A stretch of 64,000 bases of DNA from contig CANTUR010000066.1 in the NCBI GenBank assembly GCA_947683625.1, positions 2,914,001 through 2,978,000 on the forward strand. Direction: 5' to 3'. The DNA comes from Mallotus nudiflorus (lineage: Eukaryota > Streptophyta > Magnoliopsida > Malpighiales > Euphorbiaceae). The notes beneath the pieces were generated by a model. The model was not told the origin of the DNA. It searched no databases and saw only the letters and a program-made list of their open reading frames with translations. Made by a program: the position numbers and the translations under genes. Below are positions 34,152 to 46,717 of this stretch, piece after piece. The stretch's first letter is position 1. The number at the start of each line of letters is the position of its first letter.

Positions 34152-35026
34152 TGATACGCCTTAGGCATAGAGAGGCATTTTTATTATTATTGGCTATTTC
34201 TAATGTTATCCTTGATTAGCTAATTCTACTAAGATCATCAAGTACATGATTTGATGGTAAAACTCTTAGATGATACTTGAATTCTAATCTAAATATCCTT
34301 AGTTGATTATTGTTATGGGATTTACTGATAATTAAGTTTTACTGATCATGTATATAAGATATTAAGGGAAATGATGTACTGGAATGACCCACTATGAGAA
34401 TACCATATGGATTATTGTCATAGGCAATTCTAATCATAGTAGTATTATTTGAGTCCTCTGACCTAAGATCACCATGGTTTCCTACATTATAAGTTTTGTA
34501 TTCTGACACATCCCTACACCATACCTTAACCGAATGGTAAAAAAGGTTGTGATTGGATATAAAATGAGTTGTGTGAGGAATGTGAGTTGTTAAGATGGAA
34601 TTTGTCCTTTAGTTAATTTAAAAAGATATCTATTAGGCCCCTCAATGAATTAGACTGAAGTGAAATGCATGGCCATGCTAGAATGATAAAGAGTTATCAA
34701 TGTTAGTTTACTTAGGATCAAGAAACAATATGATTGAACAATATAAGGATGACATAATCCATGCCTTATGTTCAATCAGGATATCATGTGATAAAAGGAC
34801 TATAGTACAAGCTGTGTATTAGGTTATGTTAGATTATCAGCTTTATACAACTTAGGTAGTCATAATATCTTACTAAAGACTAATTATGACTTGCGGGCTA
34901 AAATAGGAGTTTTAGGTCCACTACCAATGTTGTGTGAACCTACAGGGTCGTGCACTTAGAACAATCCCAAAGCAAAATTAAGTTAATAAGCCCAATAATT
35001 ATCTCTATATATGATTAAATGAATAA

Positions 35027-35040
<14 letters not shown>
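34152..35040 (+). repeat. Right half LTR of copia-1 (5' part)
   Basis: Starts TGATACGCC and follows the copia-3 LTR (56724-56762 and 60734-61700) to AATTATCTCTATATATG, where a (TA)n tract begins. The remaining ~590 bases, the part present at the left end of the element, are missing. Confidence 0.85.
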
Positions 35041-35069
<29 letters not shown>

Positions 35070-35085
35070 TAGATATATATATATA
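35026..35085. repeat. (TA)n microsatellite at an element junction
   Basis: About 20 uninterrupted TA units with a TAGATAGA break, then TATATATATATAA. It marks the point where the copia-1 LTR is cut. Confidence 0.9.
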
Positions 35086-35152
35086 AGGCACTAAACATAA
35101 AAAATAGTAGTAGTGAGAAATACAAGAGTTATGTTTCTTCATAAGTCTATTA

Positions 35153-36097
35153 TCTAATAAGTGACCCTTAGCATAGATGTCATGACCACCTAATTAGAAA
35201 TGAATGCTATCCATAAATTCACAAGAACCATAGAACATAATTACTATGCACTCAATGTCCCTTCATTTGAAGATCCCAACATTCGCTAGAGTCATAGTCA
35301 ATTAAACTCTAATTGCCTCAATCATATGACCTCATCTTCAGTTCATTTCTCAATAAAACATGACTTCTACTAAAAACACTTTTTGGGTAAGTCAATTTTG
35401 ACTTAGCCATGTACTTATTCATCGAGAACAACTTAGATAGCATAAGATCTTATCTCATTTCACTCCAGATAATGAATTCCATCTTGGTCGATCACTCATC
35501 CATATATAGAACTGACTAAAGCCACCATATACCATATACCCATACGTGGCTAGCACAAGTATATAAGTAGTAACAACCTCTAATCAACCATATACGGATG
35601 ACCATGTCACCTCAAGTTAAAGGACCATATACACCATTATGTCTACGACAGTGATTGTTGACTAAAGTGAATTTCCATGCAATCACTTATCTTATGTCAC
35701 TGTTTGATCCACCCATCACATGAGTATCCACATTTCTATTTTGATATCTAATATCAAGTAGCATGAGACTCACTACCTCCTACTATTGATCTCACATACC
35801 AATCAAGAAAAATAGATAGGGGTGATAGTCTACGGATTAATACGACCCATTTATTAACCCAATGACTTTGAACATTTTATAGCATATGTACTAAATGAAT
35901 TTGTCACTCATATTATCAACACTTGATAATAAACTCATTTGACATTAGCAATAATAAACTCATTTAACATTATGCTAAAGGGTAAACACTCAAATAAATA
36001 AACACTTTATCTAAATGAATATTATATTTCCATAGGGATAAAAGTATAATGTCATTTATATTACAAGAAATGGCACTAGAACACATATGTACTAATA
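35153..36097 (-). repeat. 3' LTR of copia-2, truncated
   Basis: From TGACCCTTAGC at 35163 it is colinear with 43048-43636 joined to 54165-54501 (for example CACTCAATGTCCCTTCATTT, AAACATGACTTCTACT). Only the U3 part remains; the R/U5 part present at 41600-43040 in the other LTR is missing. It ends TACTAATA next to the polypurine tract. Confidence 0.85.
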
Positions 36098-36111
36098 ATC
36101 TCCCACTTACA
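36098..36111 (-). other. Polypurine tract of copia-2
   Basis: On the minus strand TGTAAGTGGGAGAT, directly before the 3' LTR. Confidence 0.8.
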
Positions 36112-37640
36112 CTAGTGCCATTTACTACAATATCTAAGACACATCTTCTCAAGATAATGGTGTAACAGTAGCTGAGTGAGTGCCTTAGTTAGTGGATCAA
36201 CCATATTTTCAACTAAAGCTACCTTTTGCATGAGCACATTGCCCTTTCCAATAAGTTTTATGATAATATGATAGCAGCTTTCTATGTGTTTGGATTTATA
36301 GTAAGAACTCGGTTCCTTTGCCAAAGCAATGGCTCCATTATTATTATAAAAGAGAGGAACTATCAATTCAATATAAGGAACAACTCCTAGTTCAATGATG
36401 AACTTTCGAATCCAAATAACTTCCTTAGTAGCATCAGATGCAGCTATATACTCTACCTCTATATGGAATCAGCAGTGATACTTTGCTTGGAACTCTTCCA
36501 ACTCACTACACCTCCATTACAGGTAAAGACAATGCTTAAAGATAGACTTTTTATCATCCATTTATGATTGAAAATTAGAGTCTATGAAACCTGTAAGCTA
36601 TAAGTCACCCCCTCCATAAGTCAAGACTAAATCCTTAGTCCTTCTCAAGTACTTAAAGATAGCCTTAACTGCCACCTAATGCTCCAAGCATGGGTAGGAT
36701 TGAAACCTGTTAGTCATACTAATAGCATAGGTAATGTCTGGCCTAGTACACAACATAGCATACATTAGGATTTCTATAGACAAAGCCTAAGAAACCTTGG
36801 CCATTTTTGCCATGTCCTCGAGTGTTTTAGGCAACATCATCTTGGATAGGTAGACACCATGCCTAAAAGGTAACAATCCCCTCTTGGAGTCCAGCATGTT
36901 GCACCTCTTCAACACCTTTTCCAAGTAAAGTCTTTAGGATAAACCTATTATTCTATTTGATCTATCTCTATAGACTTGAATCCCAAGAATATAGGTAGCC
37001 TCTCCTAAGTCTTTCATCAAGAAGGTTTTAAATAGCCATACTTTCATAAAGGTCATCATATCGACACTATTACTAATGAGAAGAACATCATCCACATATA
37101 AGACTAGGAAAGTGAGCTAACTCCTACTAACCTTCATGTAAACACATGGCTCATCCTCATTCTTAATGAAACTATTAAAATGCATAGCCTCATCAAAATG
37201 ATGATTCTAACTCCTTGAAGCTTGCTTCAGACCATATATTAATCTATTAAGCTTGCAAACTTTTGAGCTTTCCTCAAATTCAAAACCCTTAGGTTGCTCC
37301 ATGAAAATGTCTTCATTAATATAGCTATTAAGGAAGGTGATCTTGACATCCATTTGCCAAACCTCATAATTATAATGTGTGGCTATTGCAAAAAGAATCT
37401 AAATGGATTTAAGCATGGCTACTAGCAAGAAGGTCTCCTCATAGTCAACCCCTTGCCTTTGATGAAACCCTTTCATTATAAGCCTAGCTTTATAGGTCTC
37501 TACCTTTTCATCTACACTAATCTTTCTCTTAAAGATCCATTTACACCTAATAGGTACAAGACCCTCAAGTGGATTAATAAGTCTCTAAACTTGGTTTGTA
37601 TACATGGAATCCATTTTAGTTCTCATCACCTCAAGCCATC
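36112..37640 (-). pseudogene. RNase H and reverse transcriptase remnant of copia-2
   Basis: RNase H at 36112-36366 keeps FYNNNGAIALAKEP, then a SKHIE motif and VDPLTKAL near the C-terminus. The conserved LYCDN is here LFYNN, so a catalytic Asp is lost. RT runs from about 37640 down to 36480; the active site YVDD is intact at 37087-37098, and its entry sequence EEALYDKDSLRWLEVMRTKM lies at 37585-37842. Stops and frameshifts are frequent. These domains would copy the element RNA into cDNA. Confidence 0.9.
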
Positions 37641-38790
37641 TTAAAGAATCTTTATCATATAAAGCTTCTTCATGTGTGGTAGGATTATTATCATGAATGC
37701 TCTCTTTATCAACATGCAACTCTTGCACATCATGAAGAAAACTATATCTCTCCAAAGGATGAGATAGCCTACTAGACCTCTTAGGAGTCGATATGATGAC
37801 ATTCTTAATTGGAATAGGCTCTTCAGGTTGATCAATGTCCATTTGATCAATTTGTTAGGCTTTTTTATATGGCTCCTCATCTAACATTATCTTCCTTCCT
37901 TTGCTACCTTCCTTAAGAAACTCTCTCTCAGGGAATATAACATCTCTGCTTACAATAACAACTTGTCCAGCATGAAGATAAAAGAAATACACTAATCTAT
38001 TTTTAAGATATCCAATAAACCTTTCTTTAATTGATTTTGCATCCAACTTATATAATTGTAGCATTTTAATAAAAGTTGGGCACCCTCCAATCTTAACATG
38101 TTTAAGACTTGGTGTTGTACCATTCCATATCTCATATGATGTGGTAGAAATATACTTGGATAGAACTCAATTAAGGATGTAAGAGGCTATTTGGAGCATA
38201 AAACCCTAAATTGATATAGGGAGATCGATGTAGCTCATCATAGAACATACCATATCCAATAAAGTATGATTTGCTTCTCAGACACACCATTCAATGGAGA
38301 TGTTCCAAGCGGTGTGAGTTATGATGCAATGTTGTATTCCTTGAGGAACTTAATGAACTTGCTACTTAAGTATTCACCTCTTTAATCCAATCTCAGAGTT
38401 TTAATAATTTTCTCAATTTGGTTTTCTACTTGAGCTTTAAACTCCTTAAAATTTTCAAAGGATTCACTTTTGTTCTTCATAGCCCATACATTGATAGATC
38501 ATCTATAAAGGTTATATAGTACAAACTACCTGTAGCCATTTTATTAAATGGTCCACATACATCACTATGTATGATCTCTAATACATTAGCTCTTGCCATT
38601 TTTCCAACAAATGGTGATCTAGTCATCTTACCTTGAAGAAAAGCCTCACAAGTCAAATTGGATACATATTCAAGATTCCTATCTTTTCTAACCTTGTGAT
38701 CCTATCCTCTACAATATGACATAATCTTAAGTTCCATAGATATTTAGAGTTAGATGCATTTTCAATTAGCATCATATTTTCATCACTCAC
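37641..38790 (-). pseudogene. Integrase remnant of copia-2
   Basis: The C-terminal part is clear at 37855-38064: LYKLDAKSIKERFIGYLKN, then VVIVSRDVIFPEREFL. This matches the copia integrase end (DKL-x-KS-x-x-x-FVGYP, then V-SRDV-F-E). The core and zinc region lie at about 38150-38790 and are broken: a VSERRN-like region is at about 38280 and a VCGPF-like region at about 38560. It is bounded by protease on the right and RT on the left. Confidence 0.85.
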
Positions 38791-38796
38791 ATTAAT

Positions 38797-39180
38797 TTAA
38801 GGCTCATTGTTATTAGACATATTATCAACATAATATAAACTATGTATTAAACAACACATGCCAACCAATTTATTTCTAAAATGAATCTTACATACATCTC
38901 TACTAAAAAGGAATTCATAACCTTTTCTAGTTAAACTAGAAATAGAGACAATGTTTTTATAAGCATTAGCTACATACAATACATCATCCAATAACAAAAC
39001 ATGATTATATAAATCAATTAAAGTGGATCCTCTAGCCTTGGCTATAACACTTGCTCCATTTCCTAGCTTTAGGGTCACTTCATTAGGCCTCAACCTCCTC
39101 TCATTTGCTAGATCCAAAAAGGATAAACAAATGTGAGAACTTTCACTAGTATCCAATACCCATATGCATTATATGAGCTC
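38797..39180 (-). pseudogene. Protease remnant of copia-2
   Basis: A 119-codon frame starts with the catalytic region MDTSESSHIC. The family has DTG(A/S)SSHIC, so the active-site Gly is Ser here. It continues with VTLKLGNGASVIAKARGSTL, then VLYVANAYKNIVSISSLTRK and the start of the GAG-pre-integrase domain. It is the best preserved block of this element. Confidence 0.85.
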
Positions 39181-39189
39181 TTAGAATAT

Positions 39190-40090
39190 TTAGAAGCTAA
39201 TAAATTAGAGAAAGTCTCACCTTCTCTTTGTTTTCCCTTTCCTTTTGTCTTGAGAGACTCAAGGAACTTAGGACAATTGCTTTTCCAATGTCCTTCACCT
39301 TAGCAATGGAAAGACTTTCCCTTACCTTGCTCTTCCCTCACAATGACCTTGCCCTTATTCTTGGCTATGCCACTCGTGGGCTTAACAACACTTGTCTTGA
39401 CTTTTCTTTTTCTTATTGCCTTTCTTCTTAGTCCCACTATAAGTGGCAATAAGTGCAACCGCTTTTCATTTTCTCCCTTAGAATGTCTTTTGGGCCGTCA
39501 TGAGCATATTCAAAAGCTCTGTAAGAATGCATTATATCATGTTCATATGGAAGTTAGCAATGGTTTGCCTAAAAGATTCAAGAAGGGATTAAAGGATCAA
39601 GTCCACTTAGAGGTGGAAGTCCATTGTAAAGTCTAGACTCTTTAGCTCCTCCATTGATCTAATCATGTAGTTCACATGGGCTACCACTTCCTCTTTCTCT
39701 GTTATCTTAAGGCATCAAAGTCGCTTATATATCTCATACCTAGTGATCCTACTTTGCTCAACAAACAACTCTTATAGGTGAAGTAGGATTTCCTTTGCAC
39801 TAGTATACTTTTCATGTTGCCAAGGATTACGGTGGTTATGGAAGCCCACATGATGCAACATGCTTTCATATCATCATCCTTCCATTTATCAAGAGTGATT
39901 TACTCCTTTTGGGAAGCATTTTGGGGAAGTGGTCCCGATGGGCTTTATTCTAATAAATAAAGTATCTTTTCAAAAGCTAAAATAACTTTTAGATTTCTTA
40001 ACCAATCAACAAAATTAGGGCTTGCAAATCTATGTTGGTTGAGTATGATTACAAGTGGGTTTGATTATCTCATATTATTAAGTTTCTACA
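39190..40090 (-). pseudogene. Gag remnant of copia-2
   Basis: The minus strand shows NFVDWLRNLKVILAFEKILY at about 39960-40020 (copia gag signature), KWKDDDMKACCIMWAS near 39880, and a CCHC knuckle remnant at 39268-39310 (SFHC, stop, GEGHWKSNCPKF) in which the first Cys is Ser. Stops interrupt the frame. Gag packages the element RNA. Confidence 0.85.
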
Positions 40091-41600
40091 AAAAGTAACA
40101 AGATTAATTAGTTATATGACATTGATATTTTACCATTTAATTTGGTCTTTAATCATAATGGCCTCCTACTAACTTGATGAATCCTACACTTACAAAGTAG
40201 GAAACAAAAATCCCTTATTGAATGGATTTCTAGTGGGTAATGGAATTCTTAATAGGCCACTTATATTCTTCAAGTACACATTGCCATTTTTTGAATAATA
40301 GTTCTCATTAAGTAGACAACTCTTGTCTGTCACATCTAATGTGAGGTTCCATCAATCCGGCTCTTAATGTTACATGCCTTAAGTATACATTGTCACTCTT
40401 GGCCTTTAGCATTAGTTAGGTCCATACCATTGGATCAATAAAATGTATGGATTTGAACACTATAAACCTTAGGTAATCTTATTTGCCATTCTTGGCCTAT
40501 AGTGTATCTATACACCCATAACACCTCATGGTTAACAATAACACTACATGAATCTCTTAGGCCTAATGTACACTGTTATATGTCTATAGCCAATATACAT
40601 AAACCTAAAACTATGTAAGTTATTACTCCAATGGAGAGCCTAGACCTAAATTTAGTTTGGAAGGTTTTCAAGTCTTTAACTATTAAGGTCTTAGTTTGCA
40701 CATTAGCTCATTTCAATTGTATATATCTCATACATACATGGCATGGCATCTATACATATATACATATCACATATGCATATAGCATATTACAATATATATA
40801 TCACATATATACATATACAATGCAAAATGGATGTACAAATAAGGAGTGTTCATGGGCCTTTCTTAAGCCTATTTTAACTCTTAGAATATGTTACAAATGG
40901 GCCTCACCCAATAAAAGCCCTCAAGTCATTAACTCCTTTGTCACCATCTCCATGGGCCTTAATCTATGCCACCAAATATTAAATGGGCCACCATTTTGAA
41001 CACTTCTAGTCCAAATTACAACTCTTGAATTTACATTCAATCCTTGGCATACCAAGGCAAATATTACATCCTAAATCTATGTAATCAACATTTAATTACA
41101 TAAAGATAATAATAATAAAATTAATTATTATTACAAAATATATTATGTAAACTAAGCCCATGACCATTCCTTGCATGTATGACAAGCAAACATATAACAA
41201 AATACAACTATTGCATGTTATAATTAATTTACAGGGCATGTAAAAAAAGTTCAAAAAATGTTGTCCATAGGAATACATGGGCGTGTCTGCCATTACATGG
41301 GTATGTCTGCCCTATATAGAGATGGCAAATTGATACACAGCCTAAAACATGGGCATGTCCCAGGGTGTGTCCAGTTGCTGTCTCACAAACATAGCATTTT
41401 TTACATTTTAAGCATCGTTAGTCATAACTCTTTCAACTAACAATAGGCATAATCATAACTCTTATAATTATTATAACATTTAGCATGTAAATTATGTGAT
41501 TTTGGCTCTAATAATAGCTAAAGGAATTTATTACACATGCCAAAATATGAGCGGAAGTGTAGTATGAGCATAAAGCCAGTTAGGATAAATTTCAAAAAAT
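40091..41600 (-). other. Leader of copia-2 / unassigned
   Basis: About 1.5 kb between gag and the presumed LTR end. It contains three CTTGGCCT-x-TAG-type repeats near 40400-40500, a TACATATA-rich stretch (40735-40815) and a CATGGGC-rich block (41270-41370). I could not find a clear PBS, so the exact LTR/leader border is unknown. Confidence 0.45.
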
Positions 41601-43636
41601 TTTCCTAGTGTGTAACCCTTGCATGAAGGCAAGCATTCCAAAACCACCAAGATCACAACACATTTAATTTACATAACTAATTACTTACATTCTTAATAGA
41701 CAATATAAATCAAAGTTTCACAAAACAACCAAACACAAAGCATGGCATGAGACCTACATCTCGAGTTTAGTAACACTTGCAAACTCCAAATGTCGATAGG
41801 ATGCTCAATAAGCTTTAGGAAATGGTTGATGCAAATCTAGAAGCTCCTAGCACCCCAAAGCTCCTAGCACCCCAAGTGTGAAGCATCTAACTTGAAACAC
41901 ACAAGTGGCACCAAAATGATTCCAAGCTTTTAAAGAATCTTTACTTATAAGATCCTCCTTATCAATGACCCAAAAGCTTACTAGAGCTCCTTTTCTTACT
42001 TGGATGATGTAGGATTTCTTGCCTCTTTTGGATGTAGCCTTTACTTGCATAATTATTGTATAAAGGATCATGAAAATGGACTTAAAAAGAAACATAACTC
42101 TTGTATTTCTCACTCACACACTCACAACACTTTGAAGAAAGATGAAGAAGAAGACTTAACTTTTTATTTTCTCTTTTTTTTGTTTTCTCTCCAATGTAAG
42201 TGGTAAGTAAAGTATAAAGTGTGTAGAGAAACTCCATTAACTTAGTGTATGTATGTAAAAGACTAATTTTCATATGTAAAGATTCTCTACTAACTCAAGC
42301 TTGAGTATAGGATAAGCAATCTCATGCATGTGCTTACTTTTTCATTTTAAGTGTAAAATAAGTTATCTCATGCATATAGGGATTGACCACTAACTTAAGG
42401 TGCTTGCTTATGACACATATCCAAGTTGTCAACCATACAATCACATTGCATATAAAGCTATGCTTAGGTGGCCACCATATAAGCATGATCATCACATGGT
42501 CATGATTATGTGGCACCTCCTTTAGTAAGTGGGCTTTAGGCTTATTTAACTCTTAAATGAGCTCATCTCTACAATGTCCATTAATTAGTCTTATGGGCTT
42601 TATTTAACACTTAAAGAAGGCCCATATTAATAATACATAATTTTCCAAGCCCATGCATCATCTATAAAGTTACATATATAAGGCCCATCTCATAGTCCAT
42701 ATATAAAGTAATGTTATTGGCAACTATCAATTTGGTCCTTAAACTTAATATCACATATTAAATTAAGCCCAAATTAATATTTAGTAGTCCTAACCTTTGA
42801 ATTAGATTTTGGGATATGCTAGATCCTTGCACAAGCAAAAATCCAATTCAATTAATTTAATTAATTAATTAAACACTTTAATTAATAATCAAATTAATGA
42901 ATATCATTATTAGTGCTACTCTTATATGTGTGACTTACTAGGTTTAAGTCCAAATGGCAATGGAAATAAATAATATTAACTCTTAATATTATTAGAAATT
43001 CTTTCCAAGCTAAATAGAAAATCCTAATTAATCACATTTTATTTCCATAAGTCATGAGTGACCCCCAACATAGATGCCATGATTGCCCAATTGGAAATGA
43101 ATGTTATCCATAGATTCATAAGAACTATAGAACATAATTACCATGCACTCAATCTCCTTTCATTTGAAGATCCCAACATCCGCCAAAGTCATGGTTAGTT
43201 AAATTCTAATTGCCTTAATCATATGACCTCATCTTCAGTTCAATTCTCAATAAAACATGACTTCTACTAGAAACACTTTTCAAGTAAGTCAAGTATGACC
43301 TGACCAGGTACTTATTCATCGAGAACAACTTAGATAGCATAGGATCTTATCCTAGTTCACTCCAAGTAATGAATTCCATCTTGGTCAATCACTCATCCCT
43401 ATATAAAATGATTAGAGCCACCATATACCATTTACCCATTTGTGGCTAGCACAGGTATATAAGCGATAATAAACTCTAATCAACCATATGTGGATGACTG
43501 TGTCACTTCAAGTCAAAAGACCATATGCACCATTATATCCAAGATAGTGATTGTTGACTAAAGTGAAATTTCATGCAATCACTTATCTTATATCACTGTT
43601 CAATCCACCCATCACATGAGTATCCACATGTCTATC
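41600..43636 (-). repeat. 5' LTR of copia-2, inner segment
   Basis: The right part (43048-43636) matches the 3' LTR at 35163-35735. The inner part carries what an LTR should hold: a minus-strand TATA-like CTTTATATATGG at about 42697-42708, then a transcribed leader with a GAGAAATACAAGAGTTATG block (42080-42110). The left border near 41600 is a guess. It resumes after the chromovirus at 54165. Confidence 0.6.
43632..43636. repeat. Target-site duplication, left copy (CTATC)
   Basis: CTATC before the chromovirus LTR pairs with CTATT at 54165-54169. The uninterrupted relative at 35735-35745 reads TTTCTATTTTGATATC, so this is a 5-bp duplication with one later change. Confidence 0.75.
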
Positions 43637-44044
43637 TGTCATGACCCAAACTAGGTTTCATAACTAGTGTTAGGGAACGGGAATTCTTTCAAATCCGGAA
43701 CCAATAGCAAGCCTTAAAAATAAAAACACATGCAATAATAATTTAATAATATGCCAGAATTAAAACTTTAAATTGATATAAAAATAAATACTTAGTATCA
43801 TTTCATAAAATAAAAATATTAATACAATATCTAATACAAAATTTCCAAAATCCAAAGCATCACACTACTAATAAATTAATGTTACTACTACAATTTTCTA
43901 GAATACAATAGGATCTCATATAACAAAAATACATAGTCTAGTCGGGGCTGAAGAAGACTGGCAAAGAGGTCTACTACTAAGATCTGACGATAAGGAATCT
44001 TCTCAAAAAAATATTGAGGGGAGTCAGACCTTACTAAGTGAATT

Positions 44045-44047
<3 letters not shown>

Positions 44048-44091
<44 letters not shown>
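44048..44091. repeat. (TA)n microsatellite in the chromovirus LTR
   Basis: About 22 TA units. The other LTR copies have only a few units here. Confidence 0.9.
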
Positions 44092-44093
<2 letters not shown>

Positions 44094-46176
44094 AGCAACC
44101 TAAATTCATATTCATTCAAGCATCAGTATATAAAGGATCAAATAGAATGGTAAATATTCACAACCTCAATTGAAATATCTCATTAGCCATACAAGCTCAC
44201 TTAATTCCAAAGTAATTCTCTTATTTCATTTTGGACAGTAGACTGGCCCCGAGACACTAAGTCAACCGAGCTCCTGCAGTCTCACTGTTAGTGTGATCGA
44301 CCCCAAGACATTAAGTCAACTAACCTCTCACAATTACACTACTCATTCACATCAATTCTTAATAATCAATCATTTAAAATGTCACCTTAAGTGATTTATA
44401 AACTCAACCCTAAAATCTATTGCACTGGTATGTACATAGTCCTAATGCAGCCCACTAGGTAGCACGTTCTATCAATATCCTTTAATACAATCGAATATTT
44501 AATGAAAAACAATTAACATATAATGGCATTCATTATAGGAGAATGTACGATTTATATACCAAAAATATACTGAAAGTATACCTAACATATACTAAATCAT
44601 TTAATAAAACAATTCATGTATAAATACATATTAAAAACATAAATACACAATATCATGCATCCTATATGCAATGCATATATAAAATAATAACTCACCAGTT
44701 TGCGCTTCTCGAGACTGACTTAACAGGCTTGGTCTGATAGGACTCGATCTTGGCGCAACTAGAAAAATAAATAATAATAAAATTAGAATAAATTCCTAAC
44801 TATACTTCTAAGAATTCTAAAGGAAGACTTGATCTAGGAATTAAAACTCAACTAAAAACTAGAAACTCATTATCAACCTGATGTCACATTTTATGAGAAT
44901 TCTACTAAAAAATTAGTAGAGTCTCCTCTGTAAAATAGACATATCTCTACTAAAAAGTAGAGTCGATCCTGCAAGAAAACACACTTCTAAATCACATAGC
45001 TCAACACCTTAAGTTAGGACCCCGAACTACACAAATTCCCAATCAAGGTTCAAAAATACCAAAAATCAATATTAAATAATAAATATAATAAAAACCATTA
45101 AATTCCGTAAATATCCATAAAATATTAAAATATAATATATTTAAACATCAAAAAAATTTAATATAATTACTTTCATATTAATTAAATAAAATCTCAAATA
45201 AATTATATAATATTAATAAAAATCCAATTTTACAATTATTCGCAATAAAATAGTAAACTTCACATTTAATTACTCAAATAGTTTAAATATATAATAAAAA
45301 TAGTTAACAAAACCCATTTAATCACAAAAATAATAAATAATTTATTATTTGAATATATTATCAAAAATTAGTATTAATTAGTTAAAAATAGTAAATAATT
45401 TGTAAAAATTATTTTAATACCAATTATTATTCCAAAATTATTTAAAACATGTTATTGAGCTATAATTTCAATAAAAACACATAATTTACCTACAAATCCA
45501 CAATCACATAATAGAAAAATATTATTCAAAAATTATACAAAATTTCTAAAAATTATTTTCTTACTACCAAAATTAATAACTTAAATTAACAATACTAATT
45601 TAACTAAATTTCCATCCAAAATAAATAAATAATATAATTCATAAAAATTCATTTTTTAATTATTAAAATATTCAAAAATACCCATAATTCAAAATAATTC
45701 AAAAAAAATAAAAAAAAAATATTTGAGAAGATTAAGCTACATACATTAACATTATCAAAATAAAAATTTATGGATCAAACACAATAATTCAAAAAAAGTT
45801 TGAAACCCTAAATGGACATAAACTTAGATTGAGAATAACTCATAAACAAGATGGTTTAAGCTCAAACCAAGCTTAGAAATGGAGTCATCATAGCTTAAGG
45901 AGTCCGAAGAGTCCAAGATCACAAGCTCTAGTAATCAAATCGTCGCCGGCGTCCATAAAGCTCTCTCGATGCTGTTGTTGTTCTAGGTGCTCCATGGCTT
46001 CTAGTGATGACTTACAATAGTGGAAGGGAAAGAGAGGAAGAGGGAAGGTGATGGTGGTTGCTGGTGGTCTAGCGATGGTAAGGGTGGCATTGGTGATGGC
46101 TCTATAACACGCAGAGGAAGAAGAAGAAAATGGGAAAGAAAAGAATGGCAACCCAAAAATAAAACTTAACTTTCCT

Positions 46177-46179
<3 letters not shown>

Positions 46180-46239
<60 letters not shown>
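46180..46239. repeat. (TA)n microsatellite in the chromovirus LTR
   Basis: About 30 TA units, much longer than the ~10 at 53767-53783 in the other LTR. Confidence 0.9.
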
Positions 46240-46244
<5 letters not shown>

Positions 46245-46416
46245 CCACATAACACATGCACAATACACACACATGCAGATGCATAGAATAATCATAATAA
46301 TAACAAATAATAATAATAGTGCAAATAATAATATTAATAATAACAATAATAATAATACTACATCAATAATAATAATACTACAACAATAATATTAACAATA
46401 AAAATAACAATAAAGA

Positions 46417-46417
46417 C

Positions 46418-46480
<63 letters not shown>
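46417..46480. repeat. (AAT)n microsatellite in the chromovirus LTR
   Basis: About 21 AAT units. Related tracts lie at 50835-50865, 51280-51332 and 53878-53912 in the other LTR pieces. At 53937-53967 the neighbouring tract is (CAA)n. Confidence 0.9.
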
Positions 46481-46482
<2 letters not shown>

Positions 46483-46655
46483 CTTTAATATTTTTTTAAT
46501 AATAAAACTTCCAAAAGAAATATTTTACGTAAGAATAAAATAAATAAATAAATAATATGCATAAATAATGATAATATATAAATAAAATTTAAAATTGTAT
46601 TAACACTGCATATCTCAAAATAATTTTTGATAATTTAAAATATCGAGTCATTACA

Positions 46656-46667
46656 ATCTTCCCCCCG
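46656..46667 (-). other. Polypurine tract of the chromovirus
   Basis: The minus strand reads GGGGGGAAGAT directly before the LTR start TGTAATGAC. It fixes the minus orientation. Confidence 0.85.
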
Positions 46668-46717
46668 TACAAGAATTCATCCTCAAATTCCACTAAAAGA
46701 ATAGAAATAAGGAATCA

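Larger units (their letters stand above)
27950..35040 (+). mobile_element. Ty1/copia element copia-1 with two half LTRs
   Basis: Plus-strand order: LTR 3' half, PBS, leader, gag, protease, integrase, RT, RNase H, polypurine tract, LTR 5' half. Integrase before RT defines Ty1/copia. All genes are broken. Both LTRs are cut at the same AT-rich place, in complementary fashion, judged against the complete LTR of copia-3 (56724-62293). Confidence 0.85.
43637..46655 (-). repeat. 3' LTR of the chromovirus
   Basis: 3,019 bases, TGTCATGACCC...GTCATTACA. It contains a (TA)n tract (44048-44091), the paired-hairpin module (44226-44335), an AT-rich middle, a GC-richer block (45890-46130), a second (TA)n (46180-46239) and an (AAT)n tract (46417-46480). 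It matches 51469-54164 over most of its length, and the solo LTR 56763-60728 more distantly. Confidence 0.9.

Noticed and set aside
40631..40999. 122-codon plus-strand frame
   Set aside because: It falls in the copia-2 leader, includes TACATATA low-complexity sequence, and shows no recognisable domain or conservation within the window.
45888..46151. Minus-strand frame rich in Ser/Pro/Phe, also at 53500-53881
   Set aside because: The same GC-richer LTR block occurs in both chromovirus LTR copies with different open frames. It is transcribed leader or LTR sequence, without a conserved peptide.
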